64,000 bases of DNA from Aspidiotus rigidus. Taxonomy: Eukaryota; Arthropoda; Insecta; Hemiptera; Diaspididae. Made by a program: the position numbers and the translations under genes. Positions 23,535 to 36,700 of the stretch are shown here, in pieces; within the stretch, counting starts at the first letter, position 1; each line of letters begins with the position of its first letter. Location of the stretch: assembly GCA_035079385.1 (NCBI GenBank), contig JAVHKY010000003.1, forward strand, positions 20,909,501-20,973,500. Direction: 5' to 3'. Under the pieces are notes generated by a model. The model was not told the origin of the DNA. It did not search any database and saw only the letters and a list, made by a program, of their open reading frames with translations.

Positions 23535-26500
23535 ATGAGAATTGTTTTCATGGTGGCTGAAAAGCCATCGTTAGCTGCTTCATTAGCTAGTATATTAAGC
23601 AATGGGCAGTGTACATCGAGACGAGGTAAGACTCATCCTGAACAAAAACCTAATGATCCATTAGATATCTGTTTAATTACTGTGCTATTACCTATTCAGG
23701 TTCTAATGGAGTTTGTACCGTTCACGAATGGAAAGGTTCGTTATTCGGTCAAGCTGTTCTCTTTCGTATGACTTCCGTGTGTGGTCATGTTCTAACTATA
23801 GATTTTCATGCCAAATTCAATAACTGGGATCGCGTCGACCCGGTAAATTTACGATACATGCAAAGAACACTAAATTTAGTGTGATCATTATGCTTCATGA
23901 ATATTTTTTTGACTAGTTGGAACTATTTGCCTGTCCTACTGAAAGAAAAGAAGCCACTCCTAAACTAAGAATCTCATCTTTTTTGGCTCAAGAAGCTCGC
24001 GGTTGTGATTATTTAGTTTTATGGCTCGATTGCGATAAAGAAGGCGAAAACATCTGTTTCGAGGTGATCGATGCCGTGAAAAAATCACTCAGACGTCCTA
24101 TTCATATGGACGATGTGAGTACTCCTAGAGTCGTTTTCGTTCTCGAATTTTCAATCTTCCGATGTTATTTTCGCATTTTCATTCGTTTTAAGGTCGTGTG
24201 GCGAGCTCGATTCTCATCTATTACCGAAAGAGATGTTAAGGCTGCTATGTTCAACTTGGGTAAACCGAACGAGAACGAAGCCTTAAGTGTTGATGCTCGA
24301 CAAGAGTTGGATCTCAGAATAGGTTGCGCTTTTACGCGTTTCCAAACCAAGTTCTTCCACGTACGTATTTCATCATCCTAAGATGATGATCGCGAAATAA
24401 AATCCTTCGTTATCATCAAATTTCATGTTTCACGCAGAGAAAATATGGTAACTTGGATTCATCTTTAATTTCATTCGGTCCTTGCCAGACGCCGACGCTA
24501 GGTTTTTGCGTAGAAAGACACGATCAGATCATGACTTTCAAGCCCGAGCCTTATTGGGTGTTACAAGTACGTATTATAAAATAAATCATAATTTTCGCAA
24601 CTGTACTCCAGCTCTTCTAATCCCAGTACCTTTGGTTCAGGTTACAGTTATGACGACTGATAAGCGGGAGATAACGTTGAACTATTCTAATCCGCGAATT
24701 TTTGAGAAAGAAAACGCTAAAGCGATTATGCAAAAAATGAAAACGTATTCTTCACTAAAGTAAGCCGTCAATCGTAAACTCTTTCGTTCATTATAAATTT
24801 AAAGGAATTCCGATGCTTAATTCCTTGAAATTTCAGAGTTACTAGTGTCACTTCGAAAGAAAAAGCGAAGAGTCGTCCGGTAGCGTTGAATACTGTTGAG
24901 CTAATGCGAGCAGCTAGTGCCGGTTTGGGTATTGGGCCTCATCATGCCATGTCAGTCGCGGAAAGATTGTACACTCAAGGTTACATCAGTTACCCGAGAA
25001 CGGAGACCACTCGTTATTCTGAAAACTTTGATTTAGGGTAAGTAATTTCCTATTTATCGTAGTATACATTTTCATGGCCATTCTTAATAACCTTTCGTGT
25101 GTTACAGTGAAGTATTGCATATATTCAAGAATAATCATGAATATGGTCAGTTTGCCAGTCAAATTTTGAGCGAAAGTATAAATCGACCAAAGAAGGGAAC
25201 TGACGTAGGCGATCACCCGCCTATTACTCCTATGAAAGCCGCTACTGCCAATGAACTAGATGGCGATAATTGGAAGATTTACGATTACATTGTTCGCCAT
25301 TTTCTGGGAACTGTATGTTTTTTATTGTCATACTATCTCAAAATACCGAACGGACTTCAAATTATAATTTCTTTTTTTAGTTGTCTCGCGATTGCAAGTA
25401 TATCAGTACGACGACTACTTTTGAAGCCGATACGGAGATTTTCACATTTGTTGGTGATATTGTAGCAGATCCAGGTTATACTGCTGTTATGCCGTGGCAA
25501 GCTGTGGCTAGAAATAAAATCTCACCGGGTTTCAATGTCGGCGATATCGTTCCAATTCACAATGTATGTAACTTGTTATCAGAAACGTTCTCTTTATCTG
25601 TTCTTCCTGTGACCGTAGAGATAATATCAATTTCTTTTTATCATACTTGAACCAGGTTCAGCTGACAGACCACAAAACTAGTCCTCCAGATTATTTAACC
25701 GAATCCGAGTTGATCTCGTTAATGGAAAAACATGGTATCGGTACCGATGCATCTATTCCAGTGCATATAAATAATATCTCGCAGCGAAATTACGTGAATG
25801 TCGGCAGCGGACGTCGGCTCATCCCTACCAACTTGGGTATCGTACTCGTTCACGGATACCAAAAAGTAAGTCGATTTCTCTTTCAAACTTTTCCTTCACG
25901 GGGTGGTGCGAATAATTTGCGTTCTTATTTTTGCAGATCGATAAAGAATTGGTAGAACCTACAACGCGTTCGAAAATGGAAGCTCAATTAAATTTAATCG
26001 CTCGCGGCGAAGCGGATTTTCAAAAAGTATTGGGAGACGTTATCAAGCTATTCAAAAAAAAATATCAATTTTTCACGAAGAATATCGAAGATATGGACAG
26101 TTTGTTCGAGGTCTCCTTCACACCTTTGGCGGACACTGGAAAAGCTCTTTCGAGGTAAAGGGAATTTTGATGAAGTCTCTTTTTGAATATCTCCATAGCG
26201 AGATTGAGTCGTTTTTAATCTTCGACATTTTTTCGTATGTCCAGATGCGGGAAATGTCGTCGTTACATGAAATATATTCAAGCGAAACCCAATAGGTTGC
26301 ATTGCTCTCAGTGCAACGAAACCTATAACTTACCTCAAAATGGAAATATCCGAATATTTAAGGTAAGAGGAGTAATCAATTTCTCAAATACATGTTGTAA
26401 AATACAGATGAAAGATTAAATTTAGCGTGTACAAGAATGACATGATTTTTCAATTTTCTAGGAACTTCGATGTCCCGTCGACGACTTTGAATTACTGACC

Positions 26501-27185
26501 TGGTCGTCGGGTTCGAAAGGTAAAAGTTTCCCGCTTTGTCCGTACTGTTACAACAATCCACCGTACCCAGAGATGAAGAAAAATTCTGGTTGCAACATGT
26601 GTATACATGAAACTTGCCCGCAAGCTATCTACAACGTGGGTATTGCAAGCTGTATAAATTGCGAAGATGGTATACTGGTTATGGATCCATCCTCGGGTCC
26701 GAAATGGAAAGTACTGTGCAACAGGTAAATGAAGAAGTTTCATTGATTTTATTTTTGATTTCTTATTTTGACTGGCTTTTATTATTTCATTTCAGATGTG
26801 ATATTATAATGCCGGTCTTCGATGATGCTCAAAAAGTCAAAGTCGACAAGAAAGCGTGCAAATGTGGAGCGCAATTGATCAAAGTTGAATATAAAGAAGT
26901 GCGTATTACTATTCTTTGAATCCCTACCAAAAATTTCTTAACCGCCATTCATACGTTCGCGATTCTTAGGAGAAAACCAAGTTACCTGGTGATCGTGTGG
27001 AAATGACTGAATGTATGTTTTGTCATCCTGGATTATCTTCGTTGGTCAAGCAGCAACATGCTGTTTCATCGAAGCCAGCTTTCCACCAAGGCGGACGAGG
27101 TCCAAAAAATCGTCGTCACGTGAAGAAAAATAAGGCGAAGCAGCCAAAAGATAAAATGTCTCAATTAGCCGCTTATTTTGTATGA
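23535..27185 (+). CDS. TOP3B: DNA topoisomerase 3-beta (type IA)
   Basis: Fifteen exons with GT-AG borders join in phase to 2565 nt (854 aa; human is about 862): 23535-23625, 23700-23842, 23917-24114, 24193-24360, 24438-24566, 24641-24759, 24837-25037, 25108-25312, 25381-25563, 25656-25865, 25937-26154, 26245-26362, 26462-26724, 26796-26898, 26970-27185. The TOPRIM domain starts at [14 protein letters not shown] and includes [15 protein letters not shown]. The catalytic tyrosine is in [13 protein letters not shown] (about residue 335). [17 protein letters not shown] follows. The C-terminus has several CxxC zinc-ribbon pairs (CGKC, CSQC, CPYC, CNMC, CINC, CMFC) and ends [13 protein letters not shown]. 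It acts on DNA and RNA strand passage, and in animals partners with TDRD3. The RGG-rich tail is reduced to one GGRG. Start chosen: first ATG followed by the conserved N-terminus. Poly(A) candidate AATAAA at 27338-27343. Confidence 0.96.
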
Positions 27186-30100
27186 CAAGTAAGTCGTTTT
27201 CACTTTTATACCATCTTTCACCGGATACTCAGAAGAGTTACCCTAATTCGCTCTTCTTTGTTACGGGACATTAATATAACTTATTCAGTTCAAATACTCT
27301 TTCACGGGCATTCGATCAATTCGTAAAGGTGTATTCAAATAAAATAAGTTGACGAAACTTGCAAGAATTTGTATTGTTTATTTTTAATTCGAGAAACAGA
27401 ATCATTTTTTTAAAAATCAGCCCAGAGGCTCGCGTTTGAAGTTATTTTCAAAAGATAATACGAATTGGTCGAAAATACGAACTGTAATTGGAAAAATTCT
27501 TGGGCAACTTCTAAATAACTCTTGACATGTTGTGAGTGTTGATTATTGGAAAATTATCGATAAGTTGCTGGATTTTATTTTTCAAGCATAAATCGTGAAG
27601 TAAATTATAAAAAATATTCATTCTACCTCAGAAAACTTGAATCATGGGCAGACGTTAATTCTTTTGACATATTTTTTTTCTCTTTTTTTCAGATTCTGGA
27701 AACAACGACGTGCGTTCTATTTCAAAAAGTATTCTCGTTGCCAGCATTATTGTTTTTTAGGTTCTTCTACATTTACTATACTGTATTTTATCTTTCATTT
27801 TTAATTTTTTTAGTACATCGACGCATGCGGTCGAAGCCAGTGAAAACTGGAAGGCCTACCTACTTAAATTATGATCTTGCGGAACTTTTACGTTCATAGA
27901 GAATTTTACTCGTAGTTGTTGGTTTTCCATGGCATAGAAGTTGATTTTCCATTCGTCCTAGACTTAATATTAAATACAAGGCAAGGTTACGTTCGGATAC
28001 TTACTAGTAATATCTAGTAACCGAAGTTCGATTATACTCACACCTTTTATTCATTATTTCTTTGTAATTAATAAAAAAAAGAAGAAAAGATGCAGAAAAT
28101 TTTTATTCGTTCTCGAGATTAAGTTTCTGTCTTTAGATTATCCTTAATATCACGATGTGCCGTTTAATTAGGAGATACAAAATAGAACTACGTCTTGAGA
28201 CTACTTTACTTGAGAGTAACTTATGTCTTGTATTTCCAACGATAATCGTTGTTATCTTCTTTACGTTCCTCTATGCTTCCTCAGAATTACGAGTAATGGA
28301 TAAACCTCTGTAGCATTACCCATCAATTACTCCGCTACCGCGCGCATATTCCCACGTTCAGTAATTTTTCTGTACTTTTTAAGAAAACATATTCTAGTCA
28401 AGAAAAAGTACAGTAATATTTGAAGTATTATTACACCTTGGGTGTATAATTTAAGCAAAACAACTGGAATCAGCATTGTGTTCGGACGGTTTCGGAGCAA
28501 AATTGTACGGCGTAACCGTTATCATGATCGTGTTTTCGCCATTTTACTTTCATCTCGTATTTATTACATAGACAAGATGATGCATTTATTATTAATTACT
28601 TACCTAGTATTTTAGAAGATACCTTACGTCTCTGCGCGAGTGTTGTGTTTTCTTTCTTTATTTTTTTTTTTATGTTTGTAAGTTTTCATTATTTTCTGTG
28701 TACATTTACTGATTGAAAGGAGAAAGGAATTTAGAACATAAAACCGGAAAAAATAATGATTGTAAAACAACCACATCACTTATTTCAATTCCAAATAAAA
28801 ATTATATAATTGTTTGATTGTATAACTTGTTCTCAGTTCTACAGAGCTTTGATTCGAGATTTGAAGTTTCCGATGTCTCATCGTTCTCCATCGTTAAGTG
28901 GAGTTAAGATCAGGTGGAGTTACTGGTAATTTAGAAATTTCCTTGAAACTTGAAAGATTGTGAACGAGCTAGAGTGGATTACAGGGTGTGTATAGGCCAT
29001 AAAAGTCTTGTATTGAAGAGGAGGGGTTGAGAGAGTCTCGAAAAGAACATGAATCAAAGAGTGAAGGAACAGGGTCTCGGTGAATTCATTCTCAGTAGAT
29101 ATTGAATGTAGTTTCTGAAATATAATATATACTCGTATATATTTTTTCGATAACTTCATGTTCATACATGTAATTTTATACCGACTTTTTCGATCCTTGT
29201 TGAAGTTGTGTTCATTGCGTCATGTTTTCATTTTTCGAAGACTTCTCAAATTCTATGCGATCTGTTCGGTTCAACTTCAGGTATAATACTTATTTCAACC
29301 TGGGTTTGGTCGGTTTCAATTTTAAGTACTTACGTGAATAATTTATGCGCCCGTCCGTGCGGAAAATGATACTACCGTACGCAAAGAGACGCGACGAAGT
29401 TCACGAGGTCGTCTTGTAAATATTTTTATCGTGACAAAATTTATTTCAAGTCATTGTGATTTATTTATTCCAAAATACGACGAAGCTCTCAACGAATGCG
29501 GTAGTAACCTGGAATTTCTTCATTTCAAAATTTCTTTTTTCATAATTTTGCCAATTTTTTTGTATAAACCAAGAGAAAATAAACAAGAAACCTGCGTTAA
29601 TTCGTGTAATTTATTATATTTTTCTGCGTAATGAACTGTATTGCTGATACAAAGTACACATAATTATTATTTAATTTTTACTTATTCGCGACACGTTTTT
29701 TTATTTTTTTTATTTTTTTGTTCCTTTCTTTACTCATTTTAATTCGAAATAAACGAATGAATAAATAGATATAGAAAAACAGATATAGAAAAAGGAAAGA
29801 ACAAAAATTCTAAATTCTAAAACGGAGTAAGTACATATAAGAAGTCTTATTTCGAAAGTTTGTTTCTTCTCAAATTACGATAATGAAGTAATATAAGCAA
29901 AATATGAACTTATATTTTCGAGTTGAAAAAGGGAACAAACGATAATACAGAAATATTACAGAGATAACGCTGGAAATTCTAGAAGAATAAAAAAAAATCA
30001 ACGATCATAAGTATCTTAAAAAATAAATAGATTTCATCGTTTGACTTTTACATAAAATACGTATTAGGTAACGTTCAATTTATATTAAATTATTTTTATT

Positions 30101-31590
30101 ACATAGGTAGGTAGGTACCGGTACTTGAGTTGAATACTGATCAATCTTCAATACGTATAAAATGGGTCACACTTGTGGCGGTAGATTTTCTGATGATACC
30201 ATTTTATAACCCTGAACCAGTATCTGAACTTCATCAAGGGATATGAGTCTGACGAAGATAAGTAAAGAAACTAGATTTAACGGTATAGTGATTGATTTTA
30301 TACTCATAAATTAAATAATCCTACTCAAAAGCTGAACCTGATTAGGGGACAGTAGATGAATGGATATTGATATTCTCTTGTAATTGAGAGCGTATAATTC
30401 AAGATTTCAACATTAGATATGATTCTAAATATCACTTTGTGAGTTTTGTTTCATAATTTTAAATACCTGGACTCTTGGTGATTAGAAAGCATTCAAATAT
30501 CGGATACAATGAGTACCTAGTATTTTATTTTTTTAGAATATAAATGCTGATAACTGCTCAAGTCGATCAAAAAGTAAATCAATTAGAGTTTCGTATTTTG
30601 CCCTCATTTTATCAACTGAAATCAAACTTATCTTGAGAGAGACAATTATATTGATTTACCTATAGGTATTAATATTATATTTAATAGGTATTCATGTTGA
30701 GTTCTCGTTCGTAAACGAGTTCACTGACGCTAATATTATTTTCCATTTTGTTCCTTCTTCCTCTTGTCACTTGTGTTGGAATTCATAATTTTATTTAAAA
30801 CTTGAAAAAATGCGAAGGAAGAGTGTTGTTTTGGGTTTGGTAACATTTATATAAAGCTAGCGACTCAAGTTGAAGATTCTGTAACGCTCCGCAGCATGTA
30901 AAAGAGATGCAACAAAATTAAATTATTATGCAGGGGCCCCTCGAAAGCCTTATTTTATGGAAGAAGGGGAAAGGAGAATATTAGCAAATTAGTACGTTCT
31001 TTTTTATTATTTATTTACAGTATCTTCAAGTTTGTCGACTGATGGCCGGGTTGGTATACACTGGCGCGACGTAGTGGTAGTTGATGCGGGTACAACTTAT
31101 ATCAATTAACAATCCCTCGTTTTAAATTTTCCCATGAGTTTTGCTAACTAATCGAAAATTTTGCAGAAAACGCCAGCCTCTCTTTTGGTAGGTAACTCCC
31201 TCTCCATACTTACAACGTCCCGTGAATTTTTTATATTATAATTATCAGTACCTAGTTCCTTATTATTAGGCCATACTCCATAGCGAGGCTTTTTATTGAG
31301 TTGAAGATCGAGATCGAGATAACACAATTCAGCGTCCTGCATCCAAACCCATCTAAACCGCCCAACTCACTACAATAATATTTCTTAATTATCCGAAAGA
31401 TACAGTTTACCTGATCGTTTCAGGGAGTACGGCGATTGCCAAAGCGACTTTGAAGCAATCTAGAGAAATGTTCCTTCCTCAACGCTGTAGAGATTCTTAT
31501 TATCTAGATCGTTTCTGTGTCGCTTGAACATTACATCACTTTTTGCAAACAAAATGGCGGATGTTTTACTCGTAATTTTAAGTTCATCAG
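27186..31590. other. 3' flank of TOP3B and intergenic DNA
   Basis: AATAAA is at 27338, a TTTTTTTCAG acceptor-like site at about 27692, and further AATAAA words at 28793. An alternative longer 3' UTR is possible. The remainder is AT-rich, with no domain-bearing ORF. GTAGGTAGGTA-type microsatellite words occur near 30105, 32000 and 32095. Confidence 0.4.
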
Positions 31591-31723
31591 CTGCCATACA
31601 AAGTTGAATAGACGTATATGCAAATAATGAATACGAGAAAAGGAGGCTATATCAGGTATACCCATAACTTCTTTTTCTCGTGTTCATTATTTGCATATAC
31701 GTCTATTCAACTTTGTACGGCCG
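31591..31723. mobile_element. 133-bp hairpin MITE (CTGCCGTACAAAG family, short form)
   Basis: Inverted arms of about 50 bp start CTGCCATACAAAGTTGAATA and include GACGTATATGCAAATAATGAA. The termini match the 2863-3239 element (CTGCCGTACAAAGTAGAACG, GGACGTATATGC). The interior is reduced to a short loop. No clear TSD. Confidence 0.7.
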
Positions 31724-33756
31724 ATCTGAGGTATTGTTTTGAAAAGTAAGAGGAACTATAATCAGCCACCCAGCTGGGCGCTACCCTCGAATGAGTCATG
31801 AGTTCTCACTTCTCAGACTGAAATGTGGCTTACTCCTGTTTGCAGGAAATGAAGAGGCAAATACACGCATCAGCTGTCAAATGGTAACAAAAAAACATTC
31901 AAATTGAGTCATTCGTTGAAAATTTTTTGAAAGGTACCTCATGGCAGACTGATAGAATGACAGCAATGCGGAGGCTACAGATCGTTGAAAGATGTAGTTG
32001 GTAGGTAGGTACATTACATCGAATCAACCCGGAATACTTTATCACTGATTAAAAAGTTATAAGTATAGTAAGATGAATAAATTATTGTAAATTTAGGTAG
32101 GTACTTAGGCTATTTTATATCGTCTATGGCCAGTCGAAGTTTAAATTGACGTGACATCGCTTTACAAATGTGATTTATTTTTGAAACAAATCTTGTTAGG
32201 CGCACTCCAGATAAAGTAGATATGGAAGAATTACCAGTGCGATTATCGAAGAAATTTCATTGGTTCGTATCCGATTTAACTCATCAAAGCCAGGATGTAA
32301 GTACCTATACCTAAGTATATATTCTGATAGAAATGGATGTGTCATGTTTGGTGAGAAAAGAATATTGCATTGTTTCAAATAGGAAAGTTTTGTAGGTACT
32401 TCAATGGGCTAGTACCGCAAAATTTTGCTAGAGCTGAATTGCATAAGTAGGCCTACATGTGATACTTCCGCAGATACAACTTAATAATTAGGCACTGAGC
32501 GATTTGTATCTACTGAGGGTTCCCCATGAACAATAAGATATTATAACTAATGTTTTGGAAACTGAGACTTATTTTGTAGGTACCTGAAAAATGTATGGGT
32601 ACAGTCTACCTAATTTGAAATTCGAGCATTTTCAGAATCATATTAGCTTCTAAATTACCGATATCAAACAAAAACTTCGACTCTACCTTCTTTGTTTATG
32701 TTAATTAAGCGGGATTCGTGTGATTGCTTATAATTCTTGAAATAGGTAGCTTTCCTGCCAAATTCATGAAATCATCATCAGTGAACTCGAAGCTTTCTTA
32801 ATCAAATTTTGACCTTCAGAGGAATTTTAATTTTTCCAAAAATATCTGATCAAATTGTGTAAAACAGTTTTAAGTGAGAGTCTTTACGTCGGCTCATCAG
32901 TTCCTTTTTTAAATTTGTTCAGTAAAGGACGCTATTTCTACAGGTCTAGAATCCTTTTGGAATAATTTTAATGATCAAATATTTTAGCAAAACCATTTAC
33001 TTGATTTACAATGTCTTTCTCTAGACTGGTGAGCATGTTTTGTCTTCTGGGGAGACGTATGAGAACAAGTTGAACGCGCAAACTTGGCAAAGTCGTTGCA
33101 GATTTTATGAATATTACGCAATTATACGAATCCTGCGTAACATGTATTATATTCTTATCGCAAGATAATTGGCCTATATATTTATTAGTTTCTTCAATGC
33201 TAAGGTAGGTAGCATCATTTTCGGGCTTACGCACAAAAAAAAAAAAAAAAAGCAGGGAACGTACAAATGGCTTCCAAGAAATTCAGCTAGCAAGATTTGC
33301 AATTTGAATTGTCATTTTGTGATTTGGATTCATGACTGCCGTCATAAGAAAACATTCCTATTTTTTTTTAGTAATAACGGGTTAAAGCTCAATTGTTTTT
33401 CTTTTTTAACGCAGTTAATTTTTTGAATAGGAAGGGCCCCCATCAATGGCGTATTCGAATCCCTGGATATTTTTTTCATAGATTTTTCAATGCTGAGATT
33501 ATGAAATCGTGACTTCTGCACTCATTTTTCAAATTATATATATACTGTAATATCGAATAATAAAGCACATCATAACTGAGAAATATTTCTTAGGGCCATC
33601 GGAACTTTGATATGCAGTAGATAATTATACAAATGATCAAATTTAGAAAACTTACATACTCACGTAAAGAGGTTTCTTATCAAATAATAATTTTTGATTT
33701 CCATTTGCGATAACGTACTTTTTTTCATTACACTCCAAAGAATAGGTTTTCGATGT
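31724..33756. other. Intergenic stretch downstream of TRMT9B
   Basis: No recognisable gene. The A-run at about 33233-33251 could mark a retrosequence end or be a simple repeat. TTTATT words near 33181 (AATAAA on the minus strand) are a weak polyadenylation candidate for TRMT9B, about 570 bp past its stop. Confidence 0.35.
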
Positions 33757-36700
33757 CTAGATTGTCCAAACGTGTACTTTCTCAGCGATTATGCACCAAT
33801 TGGTATGGTCATAATACGATGATATAATGTGTAAATTCTCGACGTACCTATCAATCAGATCGTCCAATTCTCCCTCGCGGAAAACGTGGTAGTAACGATG
33901 ATACATGATTGAACCACCTCCTTGCCCTTCGAGCGAATCTTGCGATGTCGAGTCACTCGACGGCATATCGACTCCCATTTTTACGTCAGGTGGCGGCTCC
34001 ATTGCTGCCATTTGTCTGGTAAGCACGGCTCTTGGATTTGTTTCTTCCGAAGACGAACGACCGTCACAACGCGCAGTTCTACGGTCCGCAAAGCATATAT
34101 CCTTGCTGCAATCGCTCCACGACGCCAATGAAGCCGAACTTTGCGTCCTTACAGACCTAGATTCGGTATTCTGTCGACTGAAATCGCTTCCCGTTCGGTC
34201 AGAAATATCGCACGTATCGTTCGAATCGACAGACTCTCCTGGTCGTAATAATGATGTCTGGCTGGAACTATATTTCATATTACCGCTATCCTGTCTCACG
34301 CTGCTGTTTCGTACCAATCCTCCTGTTCCACAACCGCTGTACTCGGTCGACTTGCTCGTGTCGGCACTCTTATCCAGATCGTAAGAATCGGATTCAGCTG
34401 ATAAACCTCTGCTCGTTTCTACTTGTGCGGTGTGTCTCTTCAATGCCCCTGTACTGGTGCTATCTTCTGTATCCGTGGATTCCGTCGAGAGTCGGGTATG
34501 AGACTGCATTTCTGATGAGCTCAGCTTTCGGACAGATTTCTGTGGGAGGGTGATGGCACTGGGTCGGGTATTTCCTCCACTTTCTTCTCGATCCCTCCAG
34601 TAACCAGATTCTATAGTATTTCTTCGCGAATCCAACCACCCACTGATACTGCCTGGACTTTCCGCTTCGGTTGATTGATCCGACGATGTCAGGCTTGTCT
34701 TCTTCTTCTCCTCTTCTTTGAATGCGGATTCTGGAGACGACTCTTCCTTTTCCTCTACATCGAATAGATCTCTACCAGTTATCGACTTGCGTCTATCACC
34801 TCCAGCTGGCTCATGTTCTGCAATCTCTGTTTCCGGCGATACGGTCGTCGTTTTCGACTCTAGATCAGCGCTCATTTCCCTGGATAATTTTGAGACGTGA
34901 CTGAGATCTTCGCTCAGTTTGGTCAAGTAAGGGTCTTCGCTATCATCAGAATACGTTGACGGTACCCGTTCGAGGCTGATGCTACGCTCTTTGTACCTGT
35001 CGATCTCAGCCAATAAGCGTTCGCTGAGATTCTCCGCCAAATCGACGATATATTGTCGACATTGTCTGTCCCAGTTTTCGTTTTCGGGGGATTTTGAAAG
35101 AGAAGGATATTTTTTGACCGTTCTGCTTTCAGCCGAATCGTTAGAATCGGATCGCGATTTAGATAATTGATAGGTCGACGAGTCACGTTTTTCCTGACTG
35201 CCTTGACGTGAGCTGGGTGCACTCGCGGATTCTCCAAATGAAATTTGATGAGATCTTGACTGTGAGTTAGAAAGACTGGATATTGAGCATTCTTGTGATT
35301 GTGATTCGTTTGGAAATATGAACTCTTCCCCGGGTATGTCTTGAGCCGTTTCTGAAAAGACAGTTATAAACTAGTGAAAGCGATGAACGGAGTGAAACAA
35401 TTGCGAAAGATTTGAGTTAGTGAACTGGGATACCTGTCAGCGGAGTGCCGTTCGAACTGTCCATTTTCACGCTGATTACACTTCCTACCGAGTCGGGAGT
35501 CGATACTCCGCTGGAATCTGTGTCGATGTCCTCCGTTTCCGGATTGAACAATTCGTAGCATTGTAAACCTTTTTGATGCGACGAACTCGTACCATGACCG
35601 AGAGATTTTTTTCCGGGTGACGTAAATTTACTCGCGGCCTCTGAAAATTTAGGAAATTCTCTGATATAATGCCGGATTTCATGGAGGTTGAGAATTTTCA
35701 TAAGCGGCGGTATGAGAAACGTGAGAGAGAATAGTGAAACGGAAGCTCTGCTTTCAAGGTGAAAAACGTGGGAGGCTAAGGCATCTAGCTAGAAATTGAA
35801 TGCAAGGTTTATGAGGTTTTGGATATTAACTTACCTCTAACATGAGGAGGAAGATCAATCTTCTTTACTCGATCTTTTGATGACGTCGTTGACTCGGTAC
35901 CCAATTTGTGGCTATCGTCATTGCCTTCGCATACATCAACTCCTCGTGGTTCCGTTTCCGTATCTAATTTTGTCAACTTTTGCGACAAGAGTGAAAGTTC
36001 TTTATCGCCGAACGCTTTATTTAATCTATTAGCGGTAACTTGTTGCATCGAAGACAGAACGATCGGCTCCGTGAATTTCACGGGCAGGTCGTTTGTTTCG
36101 CGAAGAAACGCCGGTAACATGCCACCATTATTACTGCCGTTCGTGTATACCTTACCATTAGGGGTTATCGTTATGTGCCCATTGCCGTTTGAAGGAATTT
36201 GAGCGACCGAAGGTATTTTGAACGTTTGCTTAATACTAGGGGACAACACCAAAGTTCTAGGTGAAGCGGGTAACGATAATGCTTTTGCTTTGGCACTCGG
36301 ATATTGCATAATTTGAGGAATTTTCGGTGACGACGGATGCGATAGGACGCCACCAGACAGCGTCATCTTCGGCGAGTGAGGCCCCGGCGACGTCGCTATG
36401 TCTGGTTTCGCGATCACTCGCTCTATCACCGATATAATGCTGTCTTCGGAGTCGATACTGGTATCGCTTTGAAGACTATTGTCTTTGGACGAATCTGAAT
36501 TCTCCTCGTGCGAACAACGTCGTTCGAAGAAGAAATCATCACCACGATCTTCGGAGCTCGATTTACGCAGACCGTGATGATTGGGAGGGGGTTGTTGCGC
36601 TACTTCAGCCGCCATGGATGGCTCACCGCCCGTTAAACCTTGAAAAATTCTCACAAAACCGCTCTTTATCGAGGCGCTCGTGACTTTTTCGATGCTCGTT

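Noticed and set aside
34718..34904. Several ORFs antisense to TRMT9B exon 9 (also at 33905-34553)
   Set aside because: They are shadows of the long Ser-rich coding exon and have no independent support.
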